In this document: positions 21,623 through 34,600 of the stretch, in pieces
How positions within the stretch are numbered: the first letter of the stretch is position 1
Layout of the letters: the number at the start of each line of letters is the position of its first letter
Source: Coriolopsis trogii
Taxonomy: Eukaryota > Basidiomycota > Agaricomycetes > Polyporales > Polyporaceae
Direction: 5' to 3'
Assembly (NCBI GenBank): GCA_020543525.1
Contig: JAHYIO010000005.1
Span: forward strand, 1,399,001 to 1,463,000
DNA length: 64,000 nt
Translations under genes and position numbers: made by a program
The notes under the pieces: model-generated
Told to the model about the DNA's origin: nothing
The model's input: only the letters and a program-made list of their open reading frames with translations
Databases searched by the model: none

Positions 21623-22680
21623 CAGGCTCCTAACCAGCCTGCCTTGCGTCGTCGTTCAACTATATCGTAGTTGCGAGGGTCGAGTAGTGTATGTAGAAAC
21701 GTAGCGGTAGTGTAGGTGGAACTCAGCCACGTATATTTGAAGGACCGATCAAGACCGATTGATGGCACCACTGGTAATACGAGCTCCGATACACAGTGTT
21801 TAAACTCCTAAACCTTAGACTTTGAAGACGACGCAAGGCAGGCCTAGGCTGGCAAACTATGTCGTGTGAAAGCTTGGTCAGCTTCGCGCGCCACGATAAC
21901 GGTGCAAACGCGTCTCGGGTATACAGCGTCGCGTCCGTCGTGTCTCCCTCAGCCTATTCACAATGGATTGGACCGCTATGAATTGCATTATGGCTGCCTT
22001 CGGAACATCAAGCATCGGCTGATTTTTAGTTGTTCTGCTCTCTAATCATTATACCTATTGCAATGCTCCTCTCCGGCACAGGTGGAGGGTGAGAACACGA
22101 TCGAACTAAGACGTAGACAAGTGCTAGAAACCCTGAGGCCTGATTGTCCCTCCAAGCAGCGGCGACGCACAGCTAATAGAGACACTACTATTCGTGGCAC
22201 TGCGGTTCATCCTATTAAATGAGTGTGCATTCCTGCATGCACAAGTTAATGCATTGTGATTGCGAGCCTCATCAAATTCTACTGTCATTCTCCTTTTGCG
22301 TCAGAGCTCTTGATAGAGGTCCTTGCCCGTGCAGGACTGTCAATCTCCTTGACTGCCATACACAACATGATCGACTCCCTCTCCCGCCTTCGAAGCTCGC
22401 TGCTGCTCGGGAGCATTGGCGCGCGAAGCTGACCAAGCTTTCACACGACATAGTTTGCCAGCCTGCCTTGCGTCGTCTTCAAAGTCTAAGGTTTAGGAGT
22501 TCAAACACTGTGTATCGGAGCTCGTATTACCAGTGGTGCCATCAATCGGTCTTGATCGGTCCTTCAAATATACGTGGCTGAGTTCCACCTACACTACCGC
22601 TACGTTCCTACATACACTACTTGACCCTCGCAACTAGGATATAGTTGAACGACGACGCAAGGTAGGCTGGTTAGGAGCCT
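21623..22680. mobile_element. Non-autonomous DNA transposon with about 265-bp inverted repeats (MULE-like)
   Basis: The left arm (21624-21892) and right arm (22418-22680) are near-identical inverted copies with only a few substitutions and one small indel near 21842. Outer ends read AGGCTCCTAACCAGCC and its inverse. The element is flanked by a perfect 10-bp direct repeat GGATGTGATG (21613-21622 and 22681-22690). Long inverted repeats plus a 9-11 bp duplication is the pattern of Mutator-like elements; hAT (8 bp) fits less well. The 525-bp centre has no transposase-like frame. Confidence 0.8.
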
Positions 22681-22690
22681 GGATGTGATG
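22681..22690. repeat. Right target-site duplication
   Basis: GGATGTGATG, matching 21613-21622 exactly. Confidence 0.75.
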
Positions 22691-23109
22691 GATGGGTTGG
22701 CAAGGGGATCCGGTGCGAGCCTGCGACTGTCGACGACCACCTTCAGTCCACCGCTGGCACCCCGGGCCCCCAAGCACACGTACAGCGGCCGGCTGGCAGG
22801 GAGAGACGAGAGAGAGAGGGGGGTCGGTCCATTGCCAGGGAAGAAGCCGCGCAAGGCGATCAAACAGTCTCAACAACATATCATCGTGAGCCCTCATGAA
22901 CGTGAATCCACCGACCCCGGTAGGTCAGTGAGGGCCCCCTCGCGAGCGTCCAGTGAACGTCTGCACGGGTGGCAAAAGCGGATGAGATTACAGGGAAGGT
23001 GCGTAACGTATCTTGCAAGTAGCGTCATGGACAGTGGCAGACTCCAGCCGGAAAGCAACAACGAGCGACAGACAACAATGACAGGGGCAGCGCCCTCGAG
23101 CATGTACAA
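22691..23109. other. Intergenic, nothing supported
   Basis: 3' flank of the F-box gene. Confidence 0.45.
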
Positions 23110-24795
23110 TCAATAGTATGCTGGTACTAGTAGTAGTCGGCCACGGCCACACAGCATGGGATCAGCGTGGCCTCGCCTGGTGCAGCTTCCTCGGCAGGCC
23201 GAGTTTGCGAGGCGGCGAGAGCGCAAAGGCCGAGACGCCTTCATGCGCGAGTGGGACACGACGATCGACTGGAGCCGCGCGCACGCCGAGAGCAGATGTC
23301 TCCCCGTCTCCAGGCTCAGCAGCCGTCTCGCGCGCTTCGTCCGGACCTGCGCGACACATTCCCAACCAGAGTCAGTTCGCCCGCCTGCAGCTGTCGCGCG
23401 CAAGACGTGACGCGTGACGCACCGCGTTATCGAGCTCGAGCTCGAGCGAGGACAGCCTCGGGAACACCCCCCGCAGGTCCTTGAACTTCACCGGAAACTC
23501 GACAGGCCGCGCCCCGTTCGCGAACCCCGCCCGCGCGCGCTCCGCCGCCTCCCCGCTCGTCCGCGTCCGCTCGTGCGCGCCCGCCGCCCGGGCCTTCGTC
23601 GTCGGCCGCACATGCATCACGAGCGTCTCCACATTCTCGAGCACGCTCCCAGCCAGGCCCTCCCGACAGCGCCCGTGCTCGAGATGCGCACACCGGTCGA
23701 GCTCGAGGCGCGTCACGCAGAAGAGGCTGTACGCCGAGCGCGCGAGCAGGCGCACACACAAAGTGCGTGCCGGCGCGCAGCCGCCGGAGCTGCAGCTGCA
23801 GCGCGCCGAACCGCGCCTGCACGCTCTCCCCCGCGTCGAGGACGGCGCACGGCGGGAGGCGCACGTCGCGCAGCGTCGCGCGGTGCCGCGTGAAGAAGGC
23901 GGCGAGCGCCTCGAGCGCGTCGGGCGCGAGGAGCATCGTGCTCGACACGAGGTGGAACGTGGCCAGGGTCGGAAAGTGGGCGTGGGCGAGGAGCGCGTAG
24001 ACGTCGTGCGGGACGATCCGCAGCTCGAGCGTGAGGCTCGTCAGGTTCGGAAAGTTCTCGTGCAGTGTCGGCGGCACGGCCGCGCGGGTGCCGAACATCT
24101 CTGGGAGACCGACGGACAGAGAGAGCGCGAGCGAGTGGTACGATGGGAAGACGGACTGGGATGAGTGCGTTAGCGCACTCGGTCTGGTCAATGTTACAAT
24201 TACGCGACTAACGTTGTAGGGCCAGGAGCTGACATCGCCCACACAGCGTATCGCCCCCCTCAGACTCTCCGCTGTGGTCGGGATCGTCTCTATAGCGGTC
24301 AGTAGCCCGACCCACCCCTGGAAGTGAGCATGCTCGGTCACATCCAGGTGCCGCAGGCTAGGGAAAGCCCTCAAGATCTTCGACAAGCTCAGCACGTCCC
24401 ACCCTGGTATCTCCTCAAACCCATCAAAGCGAGGTCCCAGTTTGACGTCGTGGACCCAGATCAGCGAGCGGTCCTTTGGCTTGATCTTCGCGCTATGGAA
24501 GGTGCCCATTCGCGCCCCGGTCAGAGTGAGCTTGTAGTGAAGCAGAGGCTGCGCAATCTGGTAGTTCCAATGACACGTCATCGCAAAAGGCAGAACGGAC
24601 TCGGGGAGAACGTGTTGCAGGATCGCCTGCACAAGCTCTACGGGGAGATCATGGATCCCCGTCTTGGCAGACAACCCCCGGGCCTTCTGCAACGATGCGT
24701 AAGAACGGGCTGAACGAGTAACATAATACAGCAGCATAACTCACTCTCGATATGCGACGCTGCCACGCAGGATGAACAAACGGAAAAAGCTCCAT
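23110..24795 (-). CDS. F-box protein with leucine-rich-like C-terminal part
   Basis: Exon 1 (24795-24745, MELFPFVHPAWQRRISR) joins in phase to exon 2 starting at 24686. The F-box follows: TGIHDLPVELVQAILQHVLP and FAMTCHWNYQIAQPLL. A 57-nt intron near 24218-24162 is in frame. The rest has spaced Leu-rich strands (FPSLRHLDVTEH, FPNLTSLTLELRIV, VTRLELDRC, FPRLSSLELELDN), as in F-box/LRR substrate adaptors of SCF ubiquitin ligases. The frame changes near 23760-23730: the only visible splice there would be about 31 nt, too short for a normal intron, so a frameshift or sequence error is possible. A last exon from about 23371 to 23110 follows a plausible GTGCGT donor. The C-terminal third has extreme GC and Arg/Ala bias. 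Substrate is unknown. Confidence 0.7.
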
Positions 24796-25321
24796 GACCC
24801 TCGAGCTTGATGCGCCTTGCAGTGGGATCGGGAATGGAGGAGCTCAAGGGCCGCTGAGACGAACAGTCGCTGAACAGGCCATTCCAATGGGCTCAAGACG
24901 ACGGCCGGGAAGGAAAGCTCGAGGTGTCTTGTCTTCCGAAACATTCAACCCTGCGAACCGCCGAGTCGGCTGTCAATAGCTGGGTAATGGAAACCACTAG
25001 CCTATATATAAGTAGGCGGTCCACGCGATGAATGACCCCGACGCGAAGGACGTCATGTCAACAACTAACCGCGGGCGCCAGATTGACGGACTTGAAGACA
25101 TTGGGCTAAACAACACTGAGTCAAGAACTTGAAGAACATGCAATACACAACCACAACCAGCATGAAGTAATCGTACACTCCACCAATTTAGTCTACACAC
25201 CATACATTGTCGTAGTTCGAACCACCGGAAATGCGGTGCATCGGAAAGATCAGTTCAGTAGACACGTGCGATGAGCCGCCACAAGGCCCCATCGTGCACT
25301 TTGAAGGACATATGTACCTTC
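24796..25321. other. Intergenic, nothing supported
   Basis: 5' flank of the F-box gene and 3' flank of the MYND gene; both are on the minus strand. Confidence 0.5.
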
Positions 25322-26163
25322 CTATGGAAAGAATTCGAAACCTTTGCGTCCCTCTCGAGATATCTCCTCCTCGCGATACTTATCGGCGAACCTGCGAAGT
25401 TCTTCGGGACTGGGCTGTCTGCGCCAAGGACCTCGTCCATCGACTGCAAAGTCTGCATCGACGATGTCCAGCAAGTATGAGTGATAGTTGTAGACGATCT
25501 CGACGGCTTCCTTGGTCAAGAGCTGTCGGTCTTGCCGGACGACATAGCACTACATACAAACAAGAGGTTTCAATATCACGACCAGCGACCCAGCCGTGGT
25601 GATCAGGACGCACCACGCCCGGGTCCTGCAATTGCCAACTGGGTGCAGTCAAATATTCGGTCCACCCAAAAACTACTTGGAACAGCAGGACGTACTGAGT
25701 GGGTGCAAAGCCATCACTGGGTTCTATGCGGAGATATACGGCGGGCTGATTGTTCTCCTCCGCAGGCAGGCCTCCGTGTATCGAGTCGCTGTAGATCAAG
25801 AGCGGGTACCCACACTGCGCGGTCAACGGGCAGAGTTCCCCCACTCTGAAGATGGGATGCGACGTCTTGAGGAGGACGTGTTCGAACTGCCTCGACCAAG
25901 GCTCGTGCCGGTTGTCGAGTATCTTCATACCCCATACCTCGTCGGGAGCCATGGGGCGACAGACGGGTTTGTGCACTTTCCAATGTCTCTTTTGACACGC
26001 TTGCGACTGGGAGGACCATATCGTATGTCATCGTCTCTCGTAGCTCATGGACTGCGACGTCGATACGTACACAATACACACCCGTATCACCGTGACAGCC
26101 GGAGCACTTCTTCAACCCCTCGCTAGGAGACTGGCCGCAGTTCGAACAACGCGTCAGAGGCAT
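25322..26163 (-). CDS. MYND zinc-finger protein
   Basis: Exon 1 (26163-26071) encodes MPLTRCSNCGQSPSEGLKKC through GVYC, the first half of a MYND finger. Exon 2 begins at 26006 with SQACQKRHWKVHKPVC, completing the Cys/His set. The remaining exons hold WGMKILDNRHEPWSRQFEHV, FRVGELCPLTAQCGYPLLIY, the aromatic block HHGWVAGRDIETSC and a charged C-terminus ending KGFEFFP. There are about five exons and roughly 220 residues. MYND domains bind proline-rich peptides. This small agaricomycete family has no known enzyme domain beside the finger. It is divergent with the DnaJ gene and shares a 270-bp promoter region containing a long pyrimidine tract. Confidence 0.75.
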
Positions 26164-26432
26164 GGATTTGTATGATCAGCGGGCCAGGTAATAGACCCGA
26201 AGCGATTGTACGACTAGATTGCACAGAACACAGAGACCACAGCGAGAATGCGTGACGAATGAATGAATGAAGGAGGAGGCCAACGGAGAGAGAAACATAG
26301 ACGCGCCCCCCCTCCTCTCTCTTTCCCCGCCACGACGTTTTTGGCCACTTCGCCTGGTCCACTTGTAGTGCTCACGACGAAGACCTTGTCCACACCTCGG
26401 ACCATACACTGATACCACGACGCCCAACGACG

Positions 26433-28180
26433 ATGAACACGATCCAATCACGACCACTCGTACCTCACATCCCCACATCCTGTTCCCAATGCTCTGTCGC
26501 TCTCGAGTTCCCCGTCCCATCACCAGTGCCACGACAAGGCACCATCCTGAACGTCCGATGTTACAACTGCCAGTCCGTCATCTCCCATGCCTTCTATCCC
26601 ACACAGATCCCGGGACACTACTCCAGCCAAGTGAAGTTGTCACTGGGTGGTGGAAGCGGGGGGGCCGGGGGTGGTCCCTCGTCTATGCAGACGCCTCGCA
26701 AGGGCAGGAAGATCGGGACGCAGGAGAAGCCGTTGGAAACGGGCTACTATGATCTGCTCGGTGTCCCCGTGGACGCGAGCACGGACGACATCAAGAAGGC
26801 CTACCGTACGTCCCATTTCTACGCATGCCAATCCTCCCTTCGTCCCTCCAATCCCCCCATGCTATGCATACATAAAGCCTGTGGTGCTGACCGCACACGC
26901 ACAAAGGCCGGCTCGCCATCAAGCATCACCCGGACAAGAACCGGGACGATCCACACGCGGAGGAGCGATTCAAGGAGATCGCGATCGCGTACCAAACGCT
27001 CTCCGACCCCGACCTCAGACGCAAGTACAACGAGTTCGGACCGAAGGAGAGCGCGCCCGAGGGCGGCTTCGTCGACCCCGAGGAGATATTCGGCACCATA
27101 TTCGGCGGCGACCGCTTCGTGCCCATCATCGGCCATATCAGCTTGGCCAAAGACATGAAGGCGGCGCTGCAGGAGGAGGAAGAGGAGGGCGGAGAGGTGC
27201 AGCGCGACGCCAAGGGTCGCGAGATCCTGAGTCCGGAGGAGAAAGCGCGGAGGGAGGAGAAGGCGCGGAAACAGGCAGCCGAGGTGAGTCTACGGCGCAT
27301 CCTATACGGTATGACGGTGTAGCTCACCGACTCTTCCCAGAAAGCGGCAGTACGCGCGGAACGGATATCGAAGCTCGTGGAGAACCTGGACCGCAAGCTG
27401 TCGATATTCACCGAGTCCGCGACGGGCCCGACCGATGTCCAGGTCACCGAGAGCTTCAGGACGATATGCAAGCTAGAGGCGGACGAGCTCAAGAAGGAGT
27501 CGTACGGCGTCGATCTGCTCCACGCCATCGGCTTCGTCTACTCGCAGAAGGCGAAACAGTACCTGGCCACGAACCAGACCTTCCTCGGCATGGGCGGCTG
27601 GCTGCACAACGTGCAGGGCAAATACCACGTCTTCAGCGAGACGTACGTGCACCTTCCCCTCTCGTCATCTTGTCCGTTCTCGCCTGACCGCTCCCAGTGT
27701 GTCCACGCTCCGCGCTGCGATGGAGCTCAAGGGCGTCTTCGAGCAGATCCAAGCAGCAGAGAAGGCAGGGAACCTCTCCGCCGAAGAGAAGCGGCGGCTC
27801 GAGGAGCAGGCGGCAGAGAAGGGTCTCCAGGCCCTCTTCAAGGTGCGTCCCATCCCCCCATCCTTCCTCCACCGACACCTCTCACAGTGCGGCTCTCCCT
27901 CTGCCTCTGCCTCTACACTCTGCAGGGAACGAAGCTCGAGATCGAGTCCGTGCTCCGCGAGACGTGCGACAGGGTGCTCGAGGACCCCGCGATCCCGCGC
28001 ACCAAGGCGCAGCTGCGCGCCGTCGCGCTCCAGATCCTCGGCGAGGCGTACATGAGCGTGCGCAAGGACGAGGACGAGGCGCAGGAGGAGAACGAGTACG
28101 TGCGGATCGAGACGAAGAAAAGCCGGAAGAGGGACTCGTTCCGCCCGCCCCCGACCTCCCCCGGCGCGTCGACGTCGTAG
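26433..28180 (+). CDS. J-domain co-chaperone of the Caj1/Djp1 type with N-terminal zinc-finger-like segment
   Basis: Exons are 26433-26805, 26907-27283, 27341-27642, 27698-27842 and 27926-28180, giving 483 residues. Residues 1-70 carry CSQC and CYNC pairs, a possible four-Cys zinc site, followed by a Gly-rich linker. The J-domain begins at ETGYYDLLGVPVDAS; the HPD motif is intact across the first intron (RLAIKHHPDKNRDD). It continues with IAYQTLSDPDLRRKYNEFGP and then the DnaJ-X domain (DVQVTESFRTICKLEADELK, GMGGWLHNVQGKYHVF, ELKGVFEQIQAAEKAG). Yeast relatives Caj1 and Djp1 lack the N-terminal Cys pairs as far as I know. J-proteins stimulate Hsp70 ATPase; Djp1 helps peroxisomal and mitochondrial import. 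The tail is acidic and then basic (ETKKSRKRDSFRPPP). Confidence 0.9.
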
Positions 28181-28664
28181 AACGTCCATGGGACCATGTC
28201 GGACCTCGGACCTCACAGGTGCGGACGTTTCGTCATCGCCTTCGTGACTGTTGCTCTCGTAGTGTACATGACTGGTACTTAGTGTGTGTGTTAGATATGT
28301 AGCCATATATCGTTGTCCCGTGGATCTCTCGCTATCGGGAGTGCAGTGGTTCGGACGGCGCTCCATGCTGCTTTGCCCGCCAGGCTTAAGTCCTGCTCTT
28401 TCTGGACCAGACACAGGATGCTGGGATACCTTTTGTGATGGGCGACTCTGGACTGGGCACACCGCGGACCATAGCCCTGGGGAACCCTCTTCGGTTGGGG
28501 AGACTTTCATAGCGTACGTGATCCTTAGATATCGCACATGCACAGCATGGATCGAGTAGAGAGACTGACAAGGAATCATTCCGCTATGATACACGAGGCT
28601 GCAAAAATACAAGCTAATGATGGATGCGTATATGAGTACGAAGAGGTGAGACGAACTGGGTCGA
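28181..28664. other. Intergenic between convergent genes
   Basis: 3' flanks of the DnaJ gene (+) and the sacsin-like gene (-). No gene seen. Confidence 0.5.
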
Positions 28665-31600
28665 TCAAATCACTGGAGACGCGGGAGGTGTGGCCCAATC
28701 TATCATCTGGTCGAGCGCATCCTTGTTCTCCCGCTCAAACTCTGCCACCTTCTCCTGAAGCAATTGTGCACCCAACTCCTCAGCGTAGTCCCGAACTACA
28801 CACACCATGCAGATCAGCACCTGAAAAGACCCAAACCAAATAATCGGTCAACGTACGCTCCATGAACGTGCCCGGGGTGATGGTAGACACCAGCAGTGCC
28901 TCGGCTTTGGTTTGGACGTCTTTCATCTGCCACCTATGAGCGAGCTGTAGGAGCGCGAGCAGACAGTCGCGGTCTTGTGCCTCGTCAAAGTGCCCTGTGT
29001 ACACATGGTCTGCCAATGCCATGAACAGCGTGAGCCGCGTTCCGGTACGGTACGAAAACAGGGGGGCACTCACCCAGGATAAGACCAGCGCAACGCAGCT
29101 CGCGTACGTTGCCCAGAACAACGACGGTCGGTCGGTCAAACGTCGCAGGTCCGCCCTCTGCAAAGGCGCCACAGAAGAGGTCATGGAAGTACTCGCTGAC
29201 GGGAGCTAGCAAGACACGATGGGCGCGGAGGCCATCCGCCGGGGAGCCATCGGGGACTGCGAACGTCACGTCGGTGAGGAGTCCGCTTTGACGGAGTCCG
29301 TCGAAGGAACCGCGCAGGCGGGCGAGCTCGTCTTCGGCCGGAGAAGTCGGTATCACGGGGGCCTTGGGGATCTTGATCTCCTCTGCACCTGCCGCCAGCA
29401 GCAACTTGCGGAACGGGCGGAGGAACCTGCGCACTTCTTGTCGCTCGTCCTCGTCGGGCACGTTGAACATGATCTGGGCGGCGGGACAGAACTTCCAGGG
29501 GTCTCTCGCGGGATTGTGGACGTTCAGGAATAGAGCCTCTCGACGGTGGGGAAGCAGGAACGCGCGAGCTTCCTCGTGTCGCTCGTTGAGGTACTCGTAC
29601 GTCGCCTTTAGGTCCTCGAGGAGATCACTATCGCCTGAATGATGGGGTGCAATCTGGATAGCGAGCACGCGCAAATGTGCGACCTGACCGGGAGAGTTGT
29701 GAGCTAACCAACCAAGTGAGACAGACACTGCACGAGAAACGCACCACATCATCAACAGAGGGTATGCCGACCAACTCGTCGGACATGTACAGCCTCCTGT
29801 CTGGCACTTCAGGGAAGAACGCACGTTGTGTCCAAGCCACAGAACACAGCTCATGGCGCAGGATCTTCTTCGGGGGTACCAGGTCAGGGAGGGTTAGGGC
29901 ATATGCCATGGGCGAGAAGGCTGTGGCTGTCCCCAGTCGTCGAGAGGCGTGTCTCGGAATGAATGCGTAGTGGTCAAGCTGTCGCCACCACGCATCATCC
30001 GCAACGTTCATCGCGAGGGTTGTGCTGTACCATCTGTAGATGAGCATACACCTCTCCCTGTCGCCTGCACGGCTCAGGTCGGCGAAGTCGACATCTATCG
30101 CCTCCGCGCAGGCTTTGAAGTTGTCGCATGACAGGTCTGCGCGCAAACCGAACGCGACCAAACGGTCCTCGTACGATCGCAACTGAGGGTGAATGAAGGT
30201 GCGCCAGGAGCGGTGCGCGAACGCCGCTCGGAATTCCGCCACGCTCTCCTTGTACACGGCTTGCACGTTCACCATGGTCAGTAGCTGGGTTGGGACCAAC
30301 AGTCGGCGAAGAAGACCCTGGGGGGACATCAATAGAATTCCATCAAGAAGTATATTGAAGTCCTCGCGGCTCCTGTCGTTTGGCAGCCGCGGGGGGAACA
30401 GGAGATATGTCGAGAACACGTCGGCGGAGATGCCCTTGCAGTGTTCCAGACGGGACATTTCAAGAGTGTTTTCGACAAAGTACAGGCCGGACGTTCCTCC
30501 AAGGAACTGAGCCACTCGCTCAACTTGTGATATGCATGCTGGGAGGAGTCGTACGGAGGGGTTGGTCAATGGTATTAGAACTCCGAGGGACGATCCGCCG
30601 CCGCCGCCAAGATAGCCCTTCCAGATGGGAACACGTCGGATCACGTCCATGGCAATTCTGTCCTTATAATTACGGAAGGACTGTTCTCCCAAACGTTCCC
30701 TGATCCAAGTTGCCAGACGTTGGTGTTCGTCATGTTCTAGGGCCTTGAATCTCTCCTCGATATTACCGCCCGCATTCACATGATCTAGGAACTTGACGAC
30801 GCCAGTGAAGTCGAAAGCTATTGACGCAAGTCGCGCTTGAACGATATATGGGAGTCGAGAGGATTCAGAGGTTGTCCGTTGGATGATGACTGCTCCGAGT
30901 TTTTGCAGCGGGCCAGAGATCCACGCGGTTCGCGGGGGAGGTGCATTGAGGACAGGGAGTGCGAGGGCCTTGTTGAGGGAGATGAAGACGGTTTCCTCCA
31001 TGGTGGGGATGAGGGGGAAAGCTCCAAGCTGATCGAGCTTAAGCTCCTGGGAGATGGTATCGTAGAACCGCCAGAAGTCGAGGATCCACTTGCGAGTGAT
31101 CGTGGAAACTTCGCGGTGGTCGCCTTCTGGGATAATGTCGCGCAAGAGAGCAACTACGGAAACACCCTCGAGGGACATCACGTTCAAACCCTTATCTAGG
31201 AGTATTGTCTGGTCGAACGTAGGATGTAGGAAGCGTGAAGGAGGGAAGAGTTGAAGCGGGTTATGTGCCCTTCTCCAAGAAAATATGGTTGAGGAGTTGA
31301 TACCACCACGCCAGGGTGTGATATTCGACAGCGTGCCGTCAGCCACAGGGAGGAGAGGGAGACCGGAGAGCAAATCGGAAGAAGGGTCATGCCCGCTTTG
31401 GAGCATGTAGATCACGATGCCCTCGATAGACTTTGCTAAGAGGTCGGCACCGCTGTACGTGGCCATGAACCGATGGCGCTTGCGGATGATTAGTTCGCGG
31501 ACGAAGTTGGCATCTACACGTTTCGCTGCGGGCAAGTTGAAGATCTTGGAGCGAATGCGATGCGGGAGTTCGACGACTTCCTCGGGCGCCAGAACAAGCA

Positions 31601-34600
31601 AGAGTTCCTTGATGGCTTCCGGCTGACCGCCCCCGAATACCGCAGTGGAGGGTTTCAGGGACATGCCAGTCATCCCTCGAAAGATGGAGCGCGACGAAGA
31701 GAACAAGTGCTTCTCGTAAAACGCATCCATCACTGCTCGAGAAAGAGAATCCACTGGAAGCTCCATGATTCCTGGCCACGGGGGCGTTGACGTCGCAAAG
31801 TCCCTGATCCATGACTCCAGGGCAAACAGGAATAAGGGTGGACAGACTTCCGAGACTAACCAGTGATTGAACCGCGAGTCCGGTGTCAACTGTCCGTCGC
31901 CGTCCCATCTGATGTTCCGCCTATCATCGGCCAGGACAAACGATGCGTGTATGTGCATTGGGAGGGACGTCATGAGAGGCAATGGCAAGAATGAAAAGAA
32001 CTTGTGTTGCATGCTAGAGAAGCCACGGTCCGAGATCTTGCCTGCAAGTGCCACGTTGACCTGTTTCATTCGGTGCTTTGCGAGGATGGAAGCCACCCAG
32101 TCAGGATAGGCGCTTGGAGGAATCACAGTTGTCACGGTTCGCCATTTGGACCGTTCCTCAGGCGTACGTCCGGGAACATCGACGAGATCAATGTCCGTAA
32201 TGCGATAGGCCTCATCCGAGTCTCTGGGATGGCGGCGTGCAGAGACAGACCATAAGGGCGAGTCGGTTTGATCGCTTCTCCATGCCACAATTTCGTCGAT
32301 ATTGCTGAAGAATAGAGAGCGCGACGCCACCTCCTGGTACCTCATGATCATGCGATGAACCTCGACGGAAGACAACGACACTTTGGAAAGACGGCTTGAA
32401 AGGGCTTGACCACGAGTCCTCAGGGGCAAGCGTATGAGGGTCTGCCAACCAAAACAGGGCATGTGAGGAAAAGCTAAAGGTGCAGCAATTTGAATCAGTG
32501 CTTACCCCATCGAATTTATCACCCACGTCACGCTGGAAACCATGCAAGCCATCAAAGACTTGTAGATGCCCCGGATACAGACTGAAGGAGTTGCCTTCAG
32601 TAGATGATATCTCCTGCTAGCTGCCGACATACCTCCTGGCGTTATGGATCGTCATGATATGTGCATTTTTCTTCAGTTCTTCGGGTAGGTAGCGACCAGA
32701 TGGATCAAGCAGTATGAGGTAAGTCCCAGTGAGAATCATGGCCACCTATTCTCCGCGTAAGCAAAGCAATGAGACGGGTGCATATGGTTCGAAACTCGCC
32801 TCTGTGAAATGGTAGAACGATAGCGCACCCAATCCAAAACGTCCTATAGTAGCATCGAGCTCTTCCTTTCCACCTCGTCCGATGCGACAGATCCCCCGTA
32901 CGTCTTCCGGAGTGAAGACCGAGTTGTTGTAGGCCACCAAAGCAGGGCCACGGCAGAATTGTGCCATGCCTTCACATAACACGAATGATGGCTGCGCCTG
33001 TCTAGTCTCGTCGTAGTCATGTAGGACATGATACTTTGTCGCGCCGGCATCAATAGCGTTCGCCAGGAGTTCGTTGAAAGTCTGCTCGATGTCGTACGAT
33101 CGCAGGACGTTGCTGATGCGCGTGGTGAGATCTTCCCGCATATCTTCCATCTCGAATTCGACAGGATCGAGGTGCAATGAACCCAAGGATGGTATCCGTA
33201 GTTCGCCACGCAGGGCGGGTGGAACGGCGGGATGAACGTTGACTCGATTCGGTGGTGGTTGGTGTTGATGAGCGCGAAAGCCGAGGTCGTTATAGAACAA
33301 CTCATCGACTTTCCGTAGTTGGTGGTCGTTACCAGGGATCCATAGACGGGAATGCTCTTCTCCACAGAGTAAGGAGAAATCTAGGGCTCGCAATAGCTCT
33401 ATACAGTCCCGCGTACTGTCTTCGGACGGTGGCGTGGCTAAGGCGAGAGCGTCCAACTGGCGGATGATGGCGGCATTGGTAGGACTATAGATATGACTTG
33501 TTGTCAGTATTCAAGCGTGATGGGAGTGGGGACAACACACCTTGTCGCGCAGCCCATCTCTGCCAGAAACTCCTTGATGCCTGGTTGTTCTGCCATGTCG
33601 AGGGGAATCTGACCGAAGCCTGGCAGCCGGGAGCTGACTTCGAACACAGCGTGACATGGCTGCTTCAGCGCCCCCCCGGTAGTGAGCACCCATTCCGCAG
33701 GGGCGAGGAGTATCACGAGCTCATCAAGGTCATTGCGAGACAGCTGTTGGAATCGGCGGCCCAGCTCGCGTGTTAACGCTACAAGACAGCTGGTGCGAAT
33801 CTTCCGATCGGCCTCAGCGAGTACCATCTTGAGCTGCTCGACGATAGTTCCGAGGGGAATAGGCTCATCCCAACCAAGAGCTCTTCGTAGACTCAGGGAT
33901 CGGAGCGGTTCAAGGTCGAGACACGGCATGACGCGATCGAACAGCATGCGATCTGTCGCATCTCGGCAGTCCTGAGGTCTCCGTAAACCTGCCAAAGTCG
34001 GAATCCACGCAAGATCAGGGTCGTACGATATTGACGAACAGTTGAGCCAGTTTTTGTCCCAGACGCGTAGCAGTCGACGTGCGGCATCCAGAGCGATGGT
34101 GTTGTCGGATGAAAGACTCGAGATGTAGCAGATCCGAGCTTCTACGTACTCGGCATCGAGATCTTTTCGGAGGAGGCCAAGGTTGGCAAGCGTTGTGACG
34201 ATCTTGGAATTGACCCCGCCATCCTGAAAGATGGCATCGACGTCTCCGCTGGCCAGGAGGTGGGCGAGAGGGGAACTCGCGTCGATGACGTCTTTGGGCG
34301 CAGCCAGTGGAATCTTCCTGTTCAGCAGGACTATGGGAGCGTGGCGTATCTTCTCCAACAGACTTGACGTACGAAATGAGCGATTCTTCAGAAGAAAGGT
34401 CAAAACTTGAAGATGAGTACTAGCAGGCTGCTGTACAATGTTGTCCGCGTGCAATTGGAGAAGCTGTTGAATGGACAAGGGATGGGTAGCAGCGGTATAA
34501 TCAACGTGTTCCAGCAATCGTTCCTGGACTGGAAGTTGACGAATAAAGATACCGTTGGGAACGACGGGCAGTGGCAGCTTTCCTCGGGCTGCCTCGCTCA

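Noticed and set aside
21893..22417. Possible coding sequence inside the MULE-like element
   Set aside because: Frames are short, have no transposase DDE or zinc-finger motif, and are interrupted.
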